From an uncultured Anaerococcus sp. (GTDB lineage: Bacteria; Bacillota; Clostridia; Tissierellales; Peptoniphilaceae), in contig NZ_CALTTY010000001.1 of the NCBI RefSeq assembly GCF_943912385.1, positions 124,001 through 188,000 of the forward strand: 64,000 bases of DNA, written 5' to 3'. Each line of letters starts with the position of its first letter. Position 1 is the first letter of the stretch. This document shows positions 56,267 to 64,000 of this stretch, piece by piece. Below the pieces are notes generated by a model. The model saw nothing but the letters and a program-made list of their open reading frames with translations. It was not told where the DNA came from and ran no database searches. A program made the position numbers and the translations under genes.

Positions 56267-58360
56267 ATGAACATATTAAAAACATTATCTAATGAACTGA
56301 ATATAAATACAGAAAAAGTTGAAAATGTAGTAAATCTTTTAGATGAAGGCTCGACAGTGGCCTTTATAGCAAGGTATAGAAAGGAGGTTACGGGAAACCT
56401 TACTGATATTGAGATAAGAGAAATAGAAAAAAATCTTTCGAAACTTAGAAATATTGAAAAAAGGCAGGAAGAAATAATAAAGTTAATTGATGAAAAAGGA
56501 AAATTAACTGACGAACTTAAGGGAAAAATCCTATCTACCAATTCCCTAACTATCCTAGAAGATATCTACGCACCCTATAAGTCAAGGAGAAAGACTAGGG
56601 CAGATATAGCTAGGGAATTTAATCTTGGAGATCTTCTTGATAAACTTTTAAGTGAGATAGAAAGCGAAGAAGAAGCAAATGAAGCTGCTAAACCCTACAT
56701 AACAGAGGGTCTAGAAGATGAAAATGAAGCCATAGGAAGGTCCCTTGACATCCTAGCAGAAGATATAGCAAATACAATAGATGCTAGAAACATAATAAGG
56801 AGAGACGGCCTCTTAAGAGCAAATCTTACCACAAGTCTTAAGGAAGAAGGGGATAAGCTTTATGAAAATTACCACGATTTTAGAAGAAAGTTAAAGGACC
56901 TAAAAAGTTTCCAAATCCTTGCCATAAATAGGGCTGAGAAAGAAGGAATCCTATCTGCTAAGATAGATTTTTCCGATGAGTATAATAAAAAATTAATATA
57001 TAGGCTTGTAAGTAAAGACAGAGATTTTAATACTTACCAAAAAGGTCTAGTAGAAAAAACAATTGATGATGCCTACAAAAGACTTATGCTTCCATCAATT
57101 ACAACAGAGTTACGAAACAAACTTACAGAAGAAGCAAGTGATGAATCAATAAGAGTATTTGGAAACAACTTAAAGCCTTATCTTTTACAAAGACCTATTA
57201 AAGGACAGGTAGTGATGGGACTAGATCCAGGTTTTAGGACTGGCTGTAAGGTAGCAGTAGTTGATGAGAATGGTAAATTTTTGGATAAGGCTGTTATCTA
57301 TCCTGTAGAACCTCACAACAAAGAAAAAGAGGCCATTAGCACCTTAAAGGGTCTAATAGAAAAATATGGTGTAAGCCTAATAGCTCTTGGTAACGCAACA
57401 GCATCCAGAGAGACTGAACAGGTAATAGCTAAGTTAATTAAAGAAGTAGGCGGATTCTCCTATGCCTTAGTAAACGAAGCAGGTGCTAGTGTATATTCTG
57501 CATCAAGACTTGGGGAAGAAGAATTTCCTGATCTTGATGTTACGATCAGAGGGGCAATCTCTATGGCAAGACGAATCCAGGACCCCATGGCTGAGCTTGT
57601 AAAGATTGAGCCTAAGCATATAGGGATTGGGCAGTACCAGCACGACCTTGATGGAAAAAAACTTGATGAAGAATTATCAAAGGTTGTTGAAGATGCTGTA
57701 AATGAGGTAGGTGTTGCAATAAATAATGCATCATACAAACTTCTTTCATATGTATCAGGTCTAAACCAGAACCTTGCAAAAAGAATAGAAGAGGACTTTA
57801 AGGAAGGTAAGATTAAATACAGGAAGGACCTCTTAGAGGTCAAAGGACTAGGGAAGAAGACCTATGAGCTTGCTGCTGGTTTCTTAAGATTTCCATCATC
57901 ACCTGAAATTCTAGATAATACAGCAGTCCATCCAGAATCATATAAGGTTGCAAAAAAAATCCAGGATTTAGACCTTGATAATATAGATATAGAAAAATTA
58001 GCCGCTGACCTTGATGTAGGTATTCTTACCTTAAAGGATATTATTTCAGAACTAAAAAAACCTGGTAGAGACCCTAGGGAAGATAATCCAGAAGTTCTTA
58101 CAAAAAAAGAAATAATGGGTATTGACGACCTAAAGGTCGGCATGGTCTTAAAGGGCAAAGTCAGAAACATTACAGATTTTGGAGCTTTTGTGGATATAGG
58201 GGTAGGCATTGATGGACTAGTTCATGTTTCAGAAATATCAGATAAATTTATCAAAAACCCCCACGACGAATTAATAAATTCCCAAGTAGTTAGTGTTAGA
58301 ATTATAGAAATAGATAAGAAAAAAGAAAGAATTGGTCTTTCGATGAGGAGTGTAAGTTAA
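56267..58360 (+). CDS. tex: Tex-family RNA-binding S1 protein
   Basis: A 697-residue factor linked with transcription and stress survival. Parts in order: the N-terminal helical domain (ERREIEK-like), the YqgF domain with VMGLDPGFRTGCKVAVVDE near 320, two helix-hairpin-helix motifs (LLEVKGLGKKTYELAAGFLR) and a C-terminal S1 domain (KGKVRNITDFGAFVDIGVGI). It ends by sharing one base with the proS start. ACTAAGGAAATT precedes the ATG, a weak SD. Confidence 0.95.
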   Translation: MNILKTLSNELNINTEKVENVVNLLDEGSTVAFIARYRKEVTGNLTDIEIREIEKNLSKLRNIEKRQEEIIKLIDEKGKLTDELKGKILSTNSLTILEDIYAPYKSRRKTRADIAREFNLGDLLDKLLSEIESEEEANEAAKPYITEGLEDENEAIGRSLDILAEDIANTIDARNIIRRDGLLRANLTTSLKEEGDKLYENYHDFRRKLKDLKSFQILAINRAEKEGILSAKIDFSDEYNKKLIYRLVSKDRDFNTYQKGLVEKTIDDAYKRLMLPSITTELRNKLTEEASDESIRVFGNNLKPYLLQRPIKGQVVMGLDPGFRTGCKVAVVDENGKFLDKAVIYPVEPHNKEKEAISTLKGLIEKYGVSLIALGNATASRETEQVIAKLIKEVGGFSYALVNEAGASVYSASRLGEEEFPDLDVTIRGAISMARRIQDPMAELVKIEPKHIGIGQYQHDLDGKKLDEELSKVVEDAVNEVGVAINNASYKLLSYVSGLNQNLAKRIEEDFKEGKIKYRKDLLEVKGLGKKTYELAAGFLRFPSSPEILDNTAVHPESYKVAKKIQDLDLDNIDIEKLAADLDVGILTLKDIISELKKPGRDPREDNPEVLTKKEIMGIDDLKVGMVLKGKVRNITDFGAFVDIGVGIDGLVHVSEISDKFIKNPHDELINSQVVSVRIIEIDKKKERIGLSMRSVS

Positions 58361-60078
58361 TGAGATTATCAAATTATTATATGCCAACCTTGAGAGAAGA
58401 TCCGGTTGATGCAGAAACAGCTAGTCATAAGTTGCTTGTTAGAGGTGCCTTTATCAGACAACAAGCTTCCGGGATCTACTCTTTCTTACCCTTAGGTAAG
58501 AAAGTTTTAAACAAGATTGAGGCCATAGTAAGAGATTCTATGGATAAGTTTGGAGCAATCGAAGTATCAACTTCAATTCTTCAGCCAAGACAAATTTGGG
58601 ATGAGTCAACTAGGTGGGAGACCTTCGGCCCAGAAATGTTTAAACTTAAGGATAGGCACGATAGGGAATACGCCCTAGGACCTACAGCAGAAGAATCTTT
58701 TGTAGACCTTATAAAGGATGAGTTAAATTCCTACAAGCAACTTCCCCTAAATCTCTATCAAATAGTAGATAAGTTTAGAGATGAAAAAAGACCTAGGTTT
58801 GGGATAAATAGGTCAAGGGACTTCTTAATGAAAGATGCCTATACCTTTGATGAAGATAAGCAAGGTCTTGATAAATCCTATATGAATATGTGGAAGGCCT
58901 ATGAGTATGCCTTTGATAAGATGGATCTTGATTATAAGATTGTAGAAGGTGATACAGGTGCCATGGGAGGACATAAGTCCCACGAATTTATCGCTCTATC
59001 TGAAAGTGGTGAAGGAATTATCCTATACACAGAAGGAAGTGACTCAGCCTATACTGACGAAAAGGCAAGAGCAGTAATTAAAGATCAAAGGGAAGAAGAA
59101 AAAGAACTGGACCTAGTAGAAACAAAAGATCAAAAAACAATAGAAGAAGTAAGCACATTTTTAAAAACAGATAGTAAAAGATGTGCCAAGGCCATTGACC
59201 TAATCGTAGAAGGTGAACCTGTCTTTGTCTTTGTACCAGGAGATAGGGAACTTAATATGGCAAAACTTATTTCTTACTTAAAGGTTCCTGAACATGAAAT
59301 AGAGATGGCAGATGATCAAACCATAGAAAAATATACTAAGGCAAAAGCTGGATACACTGGCCCTATAGGACTAGGAGAAGATGTTAGGGTTATAATCGAT
59401 AAGTCCCTAACAAGGATAAATAACCTCGTTGTGGGGGCAAACAAAGATGGCCACCACTATATAAATGCCAACTATGGTAGGGATTTTGAAGGTGAAGTCG
59501 CAGATGACCTAGTCCTTGCCAAAGAAGGTGATGAAGCTTTTGATGGGTCAGGAATATTTAAGGCTGCAAGAGGGATAGAAGTAGGAAATATATTCCAGCT
59601 AGGAACAAAATACTCCGAAGCCCTAGATGCTAATTTCCTAGATCAAAATGGAGTTTCTAAACCATTTATGATGGGTTCTTATGGTATCGGTATATCAAGG
59701 TCTATTTCTGCCATAGTCGAACAATACCACGACGATAAGGGGATTATCTGGCCTACAAGTGTGGCTCCATTTGAAGTTATAATTACTCAAATTAAGGCAA
59801 ACAATGAAGAACAAAAAGATCTTGCTGAAAAAATCTATGAAGAATTTAAAAAGGCAGGGATTGATGTCCTTCTTGATGATAGAAAAGAACGTCCTGGTGT
59901 TAAATTTAACGACAGAGACCTCATAGGAATTCCATATAGGATTACAGTAGGTAAGGATGCAAGCGAGGAAGTTGTAGAGTATTCAACCAGAAAAGATATG
60001 GAAAATACCAAGATTGATTACAAAGAAGCTATAAAGACCATTATCGAAAATATCCAAAATGATTTGGAAGATAAGTAG
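58360..60078 (+). CDS. proS: prolyl-tRNA synthetase, bacterial type
   Basis: A 572-residue class II synthetase. Motif 1 GAIEVSTSILQPRQIW, motif 2 FRDEKRPRFGINRSRDFLMKD and motif 3 GSYGIGISRSI are present. Between motifs 2 and 3 lies the insertion editing domain (about 225-405) with KAKAGYTGPIGL, which removes mischarged Ala. The anticodon domain follows. Complete. Its ATG shares the last A of the tex stop. Confidence 0.97.
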   Translation: MRLSNYYMPTLREDPVDAETASHKLLVRGAFIRQQASGIYSFLPLGKKVLNKIEAIVRDSMDKFGAIEVSTSILQPRQIWDESTRWETFGPEMFKLKDRHDREYALGPTAEESFVDLIKDELNSYKQLPLNLYQIVDKFRDEKRPRFGINRSRDFLMKDAYTFDEDKQGLDKSYMNMWKAYEYAFDKMDLDYKIVEGDTGAMGGHKSHEFIALSESGEGIILYTEGSDSAYTDEKARAVIKDQREEEKELDLVETKDQKTIEEVSTFLKTDSKRCAKAIDLIVEGEPVFVFVPGDRELNMAKLISYLKVPEHEIEMADDQTIEKYTKAKAGYTGPIGLGEDVRVIIDKSLTRINNLVVGANKDGHHYINANYGRDFEGEVADDLVLAKEGDEAFDGSGIFKAARGIEVGNIFQLGTKYSEALDANFLDQNGVSKPFMMGSYGIGISRSISAIVEQYHDDKGIIWPTSVAPFEVIITQIKANNEEQKDLAEKIYEEFKKAGIDVLLDDRKERPGVKFNDRDLIGIPYRITVGKDASEEVVEYSTRKDMENTKIDYKEAIKTIIENIQNDLEDK

Positions 60079-60139
60079 TATAATGGGTATGATAATAGTG
60101 AAGCGATATAAGAATTGGGTTTAACCCGAAGGAGAAATT

Positions 60140-61006
60140 ATGTTAGTTAATGCAAAAGAAATGTTAGACCTAGCCTATAAAAACGGCTATGCAATTGGAC
60201 ACTTTAATACAAACAACCTAGAATGGACCAAAGCAATCTTACTTGCAGCTGAAGAGAAGAAAACTGCTGTTATTATAGCAGCAAGTGAAGGTGCTTCAAA
60301 ATACATGGGTGGTTTTAAAACTGTAGCAGACCTTGTAAGAAATCTTCACGATAATCTTAATATTACAGTTCCAGTAGCAATCCATCTTGACCACGGTTCC
60401 TATGAGGGTGCCAAGGCTTGTATAGAAGCTGGTTTTACATCAGTAATGTTTGATGGATCTTCTTTCCCAATTGAAGAAAACCTAGAAAAAACTAAAGAAA
60501 TTGTAAAACTTGCCCACGAAAAAGGCATCTCTGTAGAAGGAGAAGTTGGTGGTATCGGTGGTGAAGAAGATGGTATGACATCTGCAGGTGAACTTGCTGA
60601 CGTTGAAGAATGTAAAAACCTAGCAGCTTGTGGCATTGACTTTTTAGCAGCTGGTATTGGTAATATCCACGGTGTTTACCCAGCTGACTGGCAGGGACTA
60701 AACTTTGACAGACTACAAGAAATTTCTGATGCTGTAAACATGCCAATAGTTCTTCACGGTGGTACAGGTATTCCTGATGACCAAGTTAAAAAAGCGATTA
60801 GCATGGGTGTTTCAAAGATAAATGTAAACACAGAATGCCAAATCGAATTTGCTGAAACTACAAGAAAATATATCGAAGAAGGAAAAGATAAAGAAGGTAA
60901 AGGCTTTGACCCAAGAAAACTTCTTCTTCCTGGGACAAATGCTGTTCAAGCTAAAGTAGAAGAAAAAATCGATATGTTTGGTAGCGAAAACAGTGCTAAC
61001 AAATAA
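60140..61006 (+). CDS. fba: class II fructose-bisphosphate aldolase
   Basis: A 288-residue zinc-dependent aldolase of glycolysis. Zn residues are in HLDHGSYEGAKACIEAGF, GEVGGIGGEEDGM, ACGIDFLAAGIGNIHGVYP and VLHGGTGIPDDQ. GAAGGAG SD. Upstream is a GGGTT/AACCC hairpin. Codon bias is high, as expected for a glycolytic enzyme. Members of this family can also cleave tagatose bisphosphate; FBP is the default. Confidence 0.95.
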   Translation: MLVNAKEMLDLAYKNGYAIGHFNTNNLEWTKAILLAAEEKKTAVIIAASEGASKYMGGFKTVADLVRNLHDNLNITVPVAIHLDHGSYEGAKACIEAGFTSVMFDGSSFPIEENLEKTKEIVKLAHEKGISVEGEVGGIGGEEDGMTSAGELADVEECKNLAACGIDFLAAGIGNIHGVYPADWQGLNFDRLQEISDAVNMPIVLHGGTGIPDDQVKKAISMGVSKINVNTECQIEFAETTRKYIEEGKDKEGKGFDPRKLLLPGTNAVQAKVEEKIDMFGSENSANK

Positions 61007-61015
61007 TAACTTGTT

Positions 61016-61040
61016 AAGGGGCCTTAGTGCCCCTTTAGTG
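61016..61040 (+). terminator. hairpin after fba
   Basis: AAGGGGC/GCCCCTT with a CTTAGT loop; only a weak U-rich tail. It ends 14 nt before the rho ATG. Confidence 0.65.
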
Positions 61041-61048
61041 TATTTATT

Positions 61049-62356
61049 ATGGAAAATTTAAAAGATAAAAAACTAGTTAAATTAAGAGAAATCGCTAAAG
61101 AATTAGGGATAGGATCAATTAGTAAATACAGAAAAGATGAGTTAATAAAGCTTATAGAAGAAGAAAATGAAAAGATAGACGAAGAGAAAAAAGAGGCCAG
61201 GGAAAATGACCTGGGAGCGAAGTTTGACTGCGATGGAATTTTAGAAATCCTCCCAGATGGTTTTGGTTTTTTAAGAACCCAGCTTTATGAATCAGGCGAT
61301 GACGATATATATGTACCTCCAAAGCAAATCAAGATGTTTAGGCTTAAAACAGGTGACTACATAGAAGGTATTGCTAGAGAAAAACACGACAAAGATAAAT
61401 TTTCTCCCTTAATTTTTGTATCGACAGTTAACGGAATAAAACCTGCTGACGCATATAACAGAGAGCTTTTTGAAGATTTAACCCCAATATACCCAAATCA
61501 AAGACTAAGTCTTGAAACTGATCCTAAGTCAATATCATCAAGAATTATTGATGTAATAAGCCCTATAGGTAGGGGGCAAAGGGGATTAATTGTTTCCCAA
61601 CCCAAGGCAGGAAAGACAACCCTAATAAAAGAAATTGAGAGGTCTTTAGAGAAAAACTATGATGACTTAAAAATTATAGTTCTATTGATAGATGAGAGAC
61701 CAGAAGAAGTTACTGATTTTATTAGGTTTGTAAACGAGTATAGGGATCCTGAAAATATCCTTATGAGAACTGAGGTTGCCGCATCAACATTTGATATGCC
61801 ACCCCAAAACCATATTGATATAGCAGAGATGGTCTTAGAAAGAGCAAAAAGATTTGTAGAAGAAAAGAAGGATGTTGTAATCCTCCTTGATTCTATTACA
61901 AGGCTTGCTAGGGCCTATAATATCATGACTCCCATGTCAGGAAGAACCCTATCAGGAGGTCTTGATCCACTAGCCCTAGTTGGTCCAAAGCAATTTTTCG
62001 GTGCAGCAAGAAATATAGAAGATGGTGGGTCACTTACAATTCTTGCCACAGCCCTTGTAGATACTGGTTCAAGGATGGATGATATGATCTTTGAAGAATT
62101 TAAAGGCACAGGCAATATGGAAGTCCATCTTGACAGGCGCCTATCCAACAGGAGGATTTTCCCAGCTATAAATATAGAAAAATCATCAACCAGGCGTGAT
62201 GACCTTCTCCTTACTAAGGAAGAAATGGAAGCAATATATAAGCTTAGAAAGTCTGACCTTGATACAACTGAATCAATAATTGAATTAATCGATTGGATAA
62301 AAAGAAGTAAGTCTAACAAGCAGTTTATAGACTTGATAAATCGCTCCCTTAAATAA
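61049..62356 (+). CDS. rho: transcription termination factor Rho
   Basis: A 435-residue RNA helicase. The N-terminal helix bundle (LVKLREIAKELGIGSISK), the cold-shock-like RNA-binding domain (EILPDGFGFLRTQLYESGDDDIYVPPKQI), Walker A (QPKAGKTTLIK near 187), Walker B and the R-loop NMEVHLDRRLSNRRIFP are intact. No convincing SD lies upstream of the ATG; the hairpin at 61016-61035 is immediately before, which may keep synthesis low or regulate it. Confidence 0.96.
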   Translation: MENLKDKKLVKLREIAKELGIGSISKYRKDELIKLIEEENEKIDEEKKEARENDLGAKFDCDGILEILPDGFGFLRTQLYESGDDDIYVPPKQIKMFRLKTGDYIEGIAREKHDKDKFSPLIFVSTVNGIKPADAYNRELFEDLTPIYPNQRLSLETDPKSISSRIIDVISPIGRGQRGLIVSQPKAGKTTLIKEIERSLEKNYDDLKIIVLLIDERPEEVTDFIRFVNEYRDPENILMRTEVAASTFDMPPQNHIDIAEMVLERAKRFVEEKKDVVILLDSITRLARAYNIMTPMSGRTLSGGLDPLALVGPKQFFGAARNIEDGGSLTILATALVDTGSRMDDMIFEEFKGTGNMEVHLDRRLSNRRIFPAINIEKSSTRRDDLLLTKEEMEAIYKLRKSDLDTTESIIELIDWIKRSKSNKQFIDLINRSLK

Positions 62357-62384
62357 CTTGAATTGATAGTATAAGCAGGTATAA
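62357..62384 (+). promoter_or_regulatory. sigma-A promoter of rpmE
   Basis: TTGAAT (62357-62362), 16-bp spacer, TATAAT (62379-62384), 38 nt before ATG. Confidence 0.65.
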
Positions 62385-62422
62385 TTTATATTGCTTATTG
62401 AAATGGAAAATAGAGGTGAATT

Positions 62423-62626
62423 ATGAATAAAGAATTACATCCAGAATATCACCAAGCTAAAGTAACTTGTATGTCATGTGGCAACGAGTTTACTGTTGGT
62501 TCAACAGAAGAAGAAATCAAAGTAGAAGTTTGCAACAATTGTCACCCATTCTACTCTGGTAAACAAAGAACTGCTGAACGTGGTGGTAAGGTAGAAAGAT
62601 TTAACAAAAAATACGGTAGAAAATAA
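62423..62626 (+). CDS. rpmE: 50S ribosomal protein L31, zinc-binding type
   Basis: A 67-residue protein. The start LHPEYHQAKVTCMSCGNEF and middle CNNCHPFYSGKQRTAERGGK include two CxxC pairs (C16/C19 and C37/C40 approximately), the zinc-containing L31A form. SD AGAGGTG. It sits between rho and prmC, the common Firmicute order rho-rpmE-prmC-prfA. Confidence 0.98.
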   Translation: MNKELHPEYHQAKVTCMSCGNEFTVGSTEEEIKVEVCNNCHPFYSGKQRTAERGGKVERFNKKYGRK

Positions 62627-62639
62627 TAGTATTAAAAAC

Positions 62640-62669
62640 AATAAGGTAAGGCAACTTACCTTATTTTTG
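62640..62669 (+). terminator. terminator after rpmE
   Basis: 11-bp stem AATAAGGTAAG/CTTACCTTATT with GCAA loop and TTTT. It ends ~10 nt before the prmC ATG. Confidence 0.9.
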
Positions 62670-62678
62670 TGTAAAATA

Positions 62679-63473
62679 ATGAAAATATCAGACTTTTTAA
62701 AAATAGATTATGATACTAGCCTTATTTCTCTATCCTATATATTAGATAAGAGTAAGTCTTTTATCCTAATGAATCAAAATTATAAACTAAATAAGAAGCA
62801 AAGTGATAGATTAAATGATATAATAAGTAAGAGAAGAAAATCTTATCCCCTCCAATATGCTATAGGTGAGTGGGAATTTTATAACTTAAGACTCAAGGTG
62901 GATGAAAGAGCCTTGATACCAAGGTTTGAAACAGAGATAATAGTTGACTACTTGATAAAAGCTCCAATAAAAAAAGATAAGATCTTAGATATAGGAACAG
63001 GTTCAGGAGCTATTGCCCTAAGCCTTGCTAAAAATATTAGAGGATCTTTTGTAATAGGATCGGATATAGAAGAAAAAGCCCTAGATCTTGCCCGTGAAAA
63101 TAAAGAATTTACAGGAGTTAAAAATATTGATTTCATTAAGTCAGACTTATTTGGTGCTATAAGTGATAAGTATGACCTTATAATATCAAACCCACCTTAT
63201 ATAAATAAAAAAGACTATGACAGCCTTGATGAAATCCTCTATTTTGAGCCAAAATCAGCCTTATATGGTGGGGAAGATGGCCTTGATTTTTATAGGAAAA
63301 TTATAGGTAAGGCAAACTCCTACTTAAATTCTGGGGGATACTTAGTTTTTGAAATAGGCTATGATCAAAGAGAGATTTTAAATAAACTTTTGAGAGAAAA
63401 AGGCTTTATAAACATAAAAAACATAAAAGATTTTAATGATTTTGATAGGTTTATTATTGCACAGAAAGGATAG
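62679..63473 (+). CDS. prmC: peptide chain release factor N5-glutamine methyltransferase
   Basis: A 264-residue SAM enzyme that methylates the Gln of the GGQ motif in release factors. SAM-binding LDIGTGSGAIALSLAKN near 105, and the catalytic ISNPPYINKKDY near 175. I start at ATG 62679, which begins MKISDFLKID; there is no SD and a terminator hairpin precedes it, so expression may rely on read-through. The substrate prfA follows 4 nt later. Confidence 0.93.
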   Translation: MKISDFLKIDYDTSLISLSYILDKSKSFILMNQNYKLNKKQSDRLNDIISKRRKSYPLQYAIGEWEFYNLRLKVDERALIPRFETEIIVDYLIKAPIKKDKILDIGTGSGAIALSLAKNIRGSFVIGSDIEEKALDLARENKEFTGVKNIDFIKSDLFGAISDKYDLIISNPPYINKKDYDSLDEILYFEPKSALYGGEDGLDFYRKIIGKANSYLNSGGYLVFEIGYDQREILNKLLREKGFINIKNIKDFNDFDRFIIAQKG

Positions 63474-63476
63474 ACA

Positions 63477-64000
63477 ATGTTTGAAAATTTAGAACATGTT
63501 AAAGAAAATTATAAGCAGCTAGAATTAAAACTTGCTGACCCTGTTGTTTTAGCAGACATGGACCAGTTTAGGAAGGTATCCAAAGAATATAATTCCTTAA
63601 AACCTATAGTAGAAAAGTATGACGAAATTAAAAATGCTGAAGACACTATAGAAGAAAACCAAGAATTATTAGAAGTCGCTGAAGACCAGGAGATGATTGA
63701 TATGCTCAAGGAAGAAATTGATGAAAATAAATCAAACCTTGAAGTATTTAAAGACGAGATGCAAATCCTACTTATCCCAAAAGACCCAAATGATGAAAAA
63801 GACGTAATAGTTGAAGTAAGACCAGGGGCTGGCGGAGATGAGGCAGGTCTTTTCGCAGGTGATTTATACAGGATGTATAATATGTATGCAGATAAAGCAG
63901 GCTTTAAAACAGAAGATATCGAAGTTAATACCCAAGGAGTTGGCGGGATCAAGGATGCTACCTTCGTAGTAAGGGGGGAAGGTGCATATTCTAAATTAAA
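63477..64000 (+). CDS. prfA: peptide chain release factor 1, N-terminal part
   Basis: The frame runs off the right edge after ~174 codons. It begins MFENLEHVKENYKQLELKLA and includes VEVRPGAGGDEAGLFAGDLY and NTQGVGGIKDATFVVRGEGAYS, the start of the RF-1 core domain. The GGQ and the PxT recognition loops lie outside the window. Position after prmC and the short N-terminus support PrfA over PrfB. A GAAAGGATAG SD precedes the ATG. It should read UAA and UAG stops. Confidence 0.93.
   Translation, partial: MFENLEHVKENYKQLELKLADPVVLADMDQFRKVSKEYNSLKPIVEKYDEIKNAEDTIEENQELLEVAEDQEMIDMLKEEIDENKSNLEVFKDEMQILLIPKDPNDEKDVIVEVRPGAGGDEAGLFAGDLYRMYNMYADKAGFKTEDIEVNTQGVGGIKDATFVVRGEGAYSKL

Noticed and set aside
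60084..60140. possible riboswitch or T-box between proS and fba
   Set aside because: Only a short GGGTT/AACCC hairpin is present; there is no T-box sequence or terminator platform.

Overview
The window reads as chromosomal core genome of a low-GC Gram-positive anaerobe. The DNA is AT-rich, nearly all genes have strong AGGAGG-type ribosome binding sites, and the heat-shock operon carries hrcA and a CIRCE operator. The lepA-hemW-hrcA-grpE-dnaK-dnaJ, tmk-darA-holB-ricT and dnaG-rpoD-trmK-nif3 neighbourhoods are Firmicute arrangements. The L25/CTC protein, single-Cys stress proteins, small lipoproteins and flavin redox gene fit the Tissierellia (Anaerococcus/Peptoniphilus-like cocci). That placement is an inference from gene content and style, not a database match.

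Layout. 0-1 kb: the 5' end of a probable membrane transporter behind a leader-peptide attenuator, and a degenerate AlaX-like protein. 1-7.4 kb: comEC-holA, rpsT (opposite strand), lepB and lepA, with a decayed structured repeat at 4.26-4.62 kb. 7.4-12.4 kb: an ECF sigma/anti-sigma pair, a GNAT-cupin fusion, hemW, a 3-hydroxyacyl-CoA dehydrogenase and a wrecked IS3 transposase. 12.3-18.3 kb: CIRCE-controlled hrcA-grpE-dnaK-dnaJ-mtaB. 18.3-21.5 kb: an SDR-like protein, a HIT protein, rpsU, then leftward trmN6-rsmI and a 58-residue membrane protein. 21.6-25.8 kb: an FMN riboswitch and the complete ribD-ribE-ribBA-ribH operon ending in a HAD phosphatase. 25.8-31.2 kb: a secreted FMN/FAD reductase lipoprotein, an aldehyde dehydrogenase, glmM and an unknown protein. 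31.2-34.6 kb: rpmG-secE-nusG-rplK-rplA-(L10 leader)-rplJ-rplL. 34.7-38.9 kb: a Fur-family regulator, a YeiH-type transporter, a zinc metallopeptidase interrupted by an in-frame amber codon, tRNA-Thr and tuf. 38.9-46.3 kb: a glycoside-hydrolase-like lipoprotein, an AraC regulator and dnaG-rpoD-trmK-nif3. 46.3-50.9 kb: rnpB, an SH3/NlpC-P60 cell-wall hydrolase, a FolD-like protein lacking catalytic residues coupled to a FemAB-type transferase, and tpx. 51-54.7 kb: rplY, tmk-darA-holB-ricT and ferredoxin. 55-64 kb: an unknown membrane protein, tex-proS, fba, rho, rpmE, prmC and a truncated prfA.

How it works together. Most of the window is growth machinery: translation, replication, transcription and chaperones. 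Several control points are readable directly: CIRCE/HrcA, the FMN riboswitch, the L10 leader, sigma-A promoters with 16-18 bp spacing, and numerous hairpin-plus-U terminators, many shared by convergent genes. The riboflavin operon sits beside a lipoprotein that should carry covalent FMN and FAD, which suggests that flavin supply and surface redox chemistry are linked.

No CRISPR array, prophage or obvious new multi-gene defence system is visible. The most unusual items are: the leader-ORF/alternative-hairpin arrangement at 201-363; a primary sigma factor with a ~210-residue insertion; the FolD paralogue missing two of three catalytic residues and fused translationally to a FemAB gene; the single amber stop in the YpfJ-type metallopeptidase; the 13-bp dyad over the tpx promoter; two genes (trmN6, tmk) whose -10 boxes lie 6 nt from the ATG and so look leaderless; and a HAD phosphatase in the riboflavin operon that may supply the pathway's often-missing dephosphorylation step.
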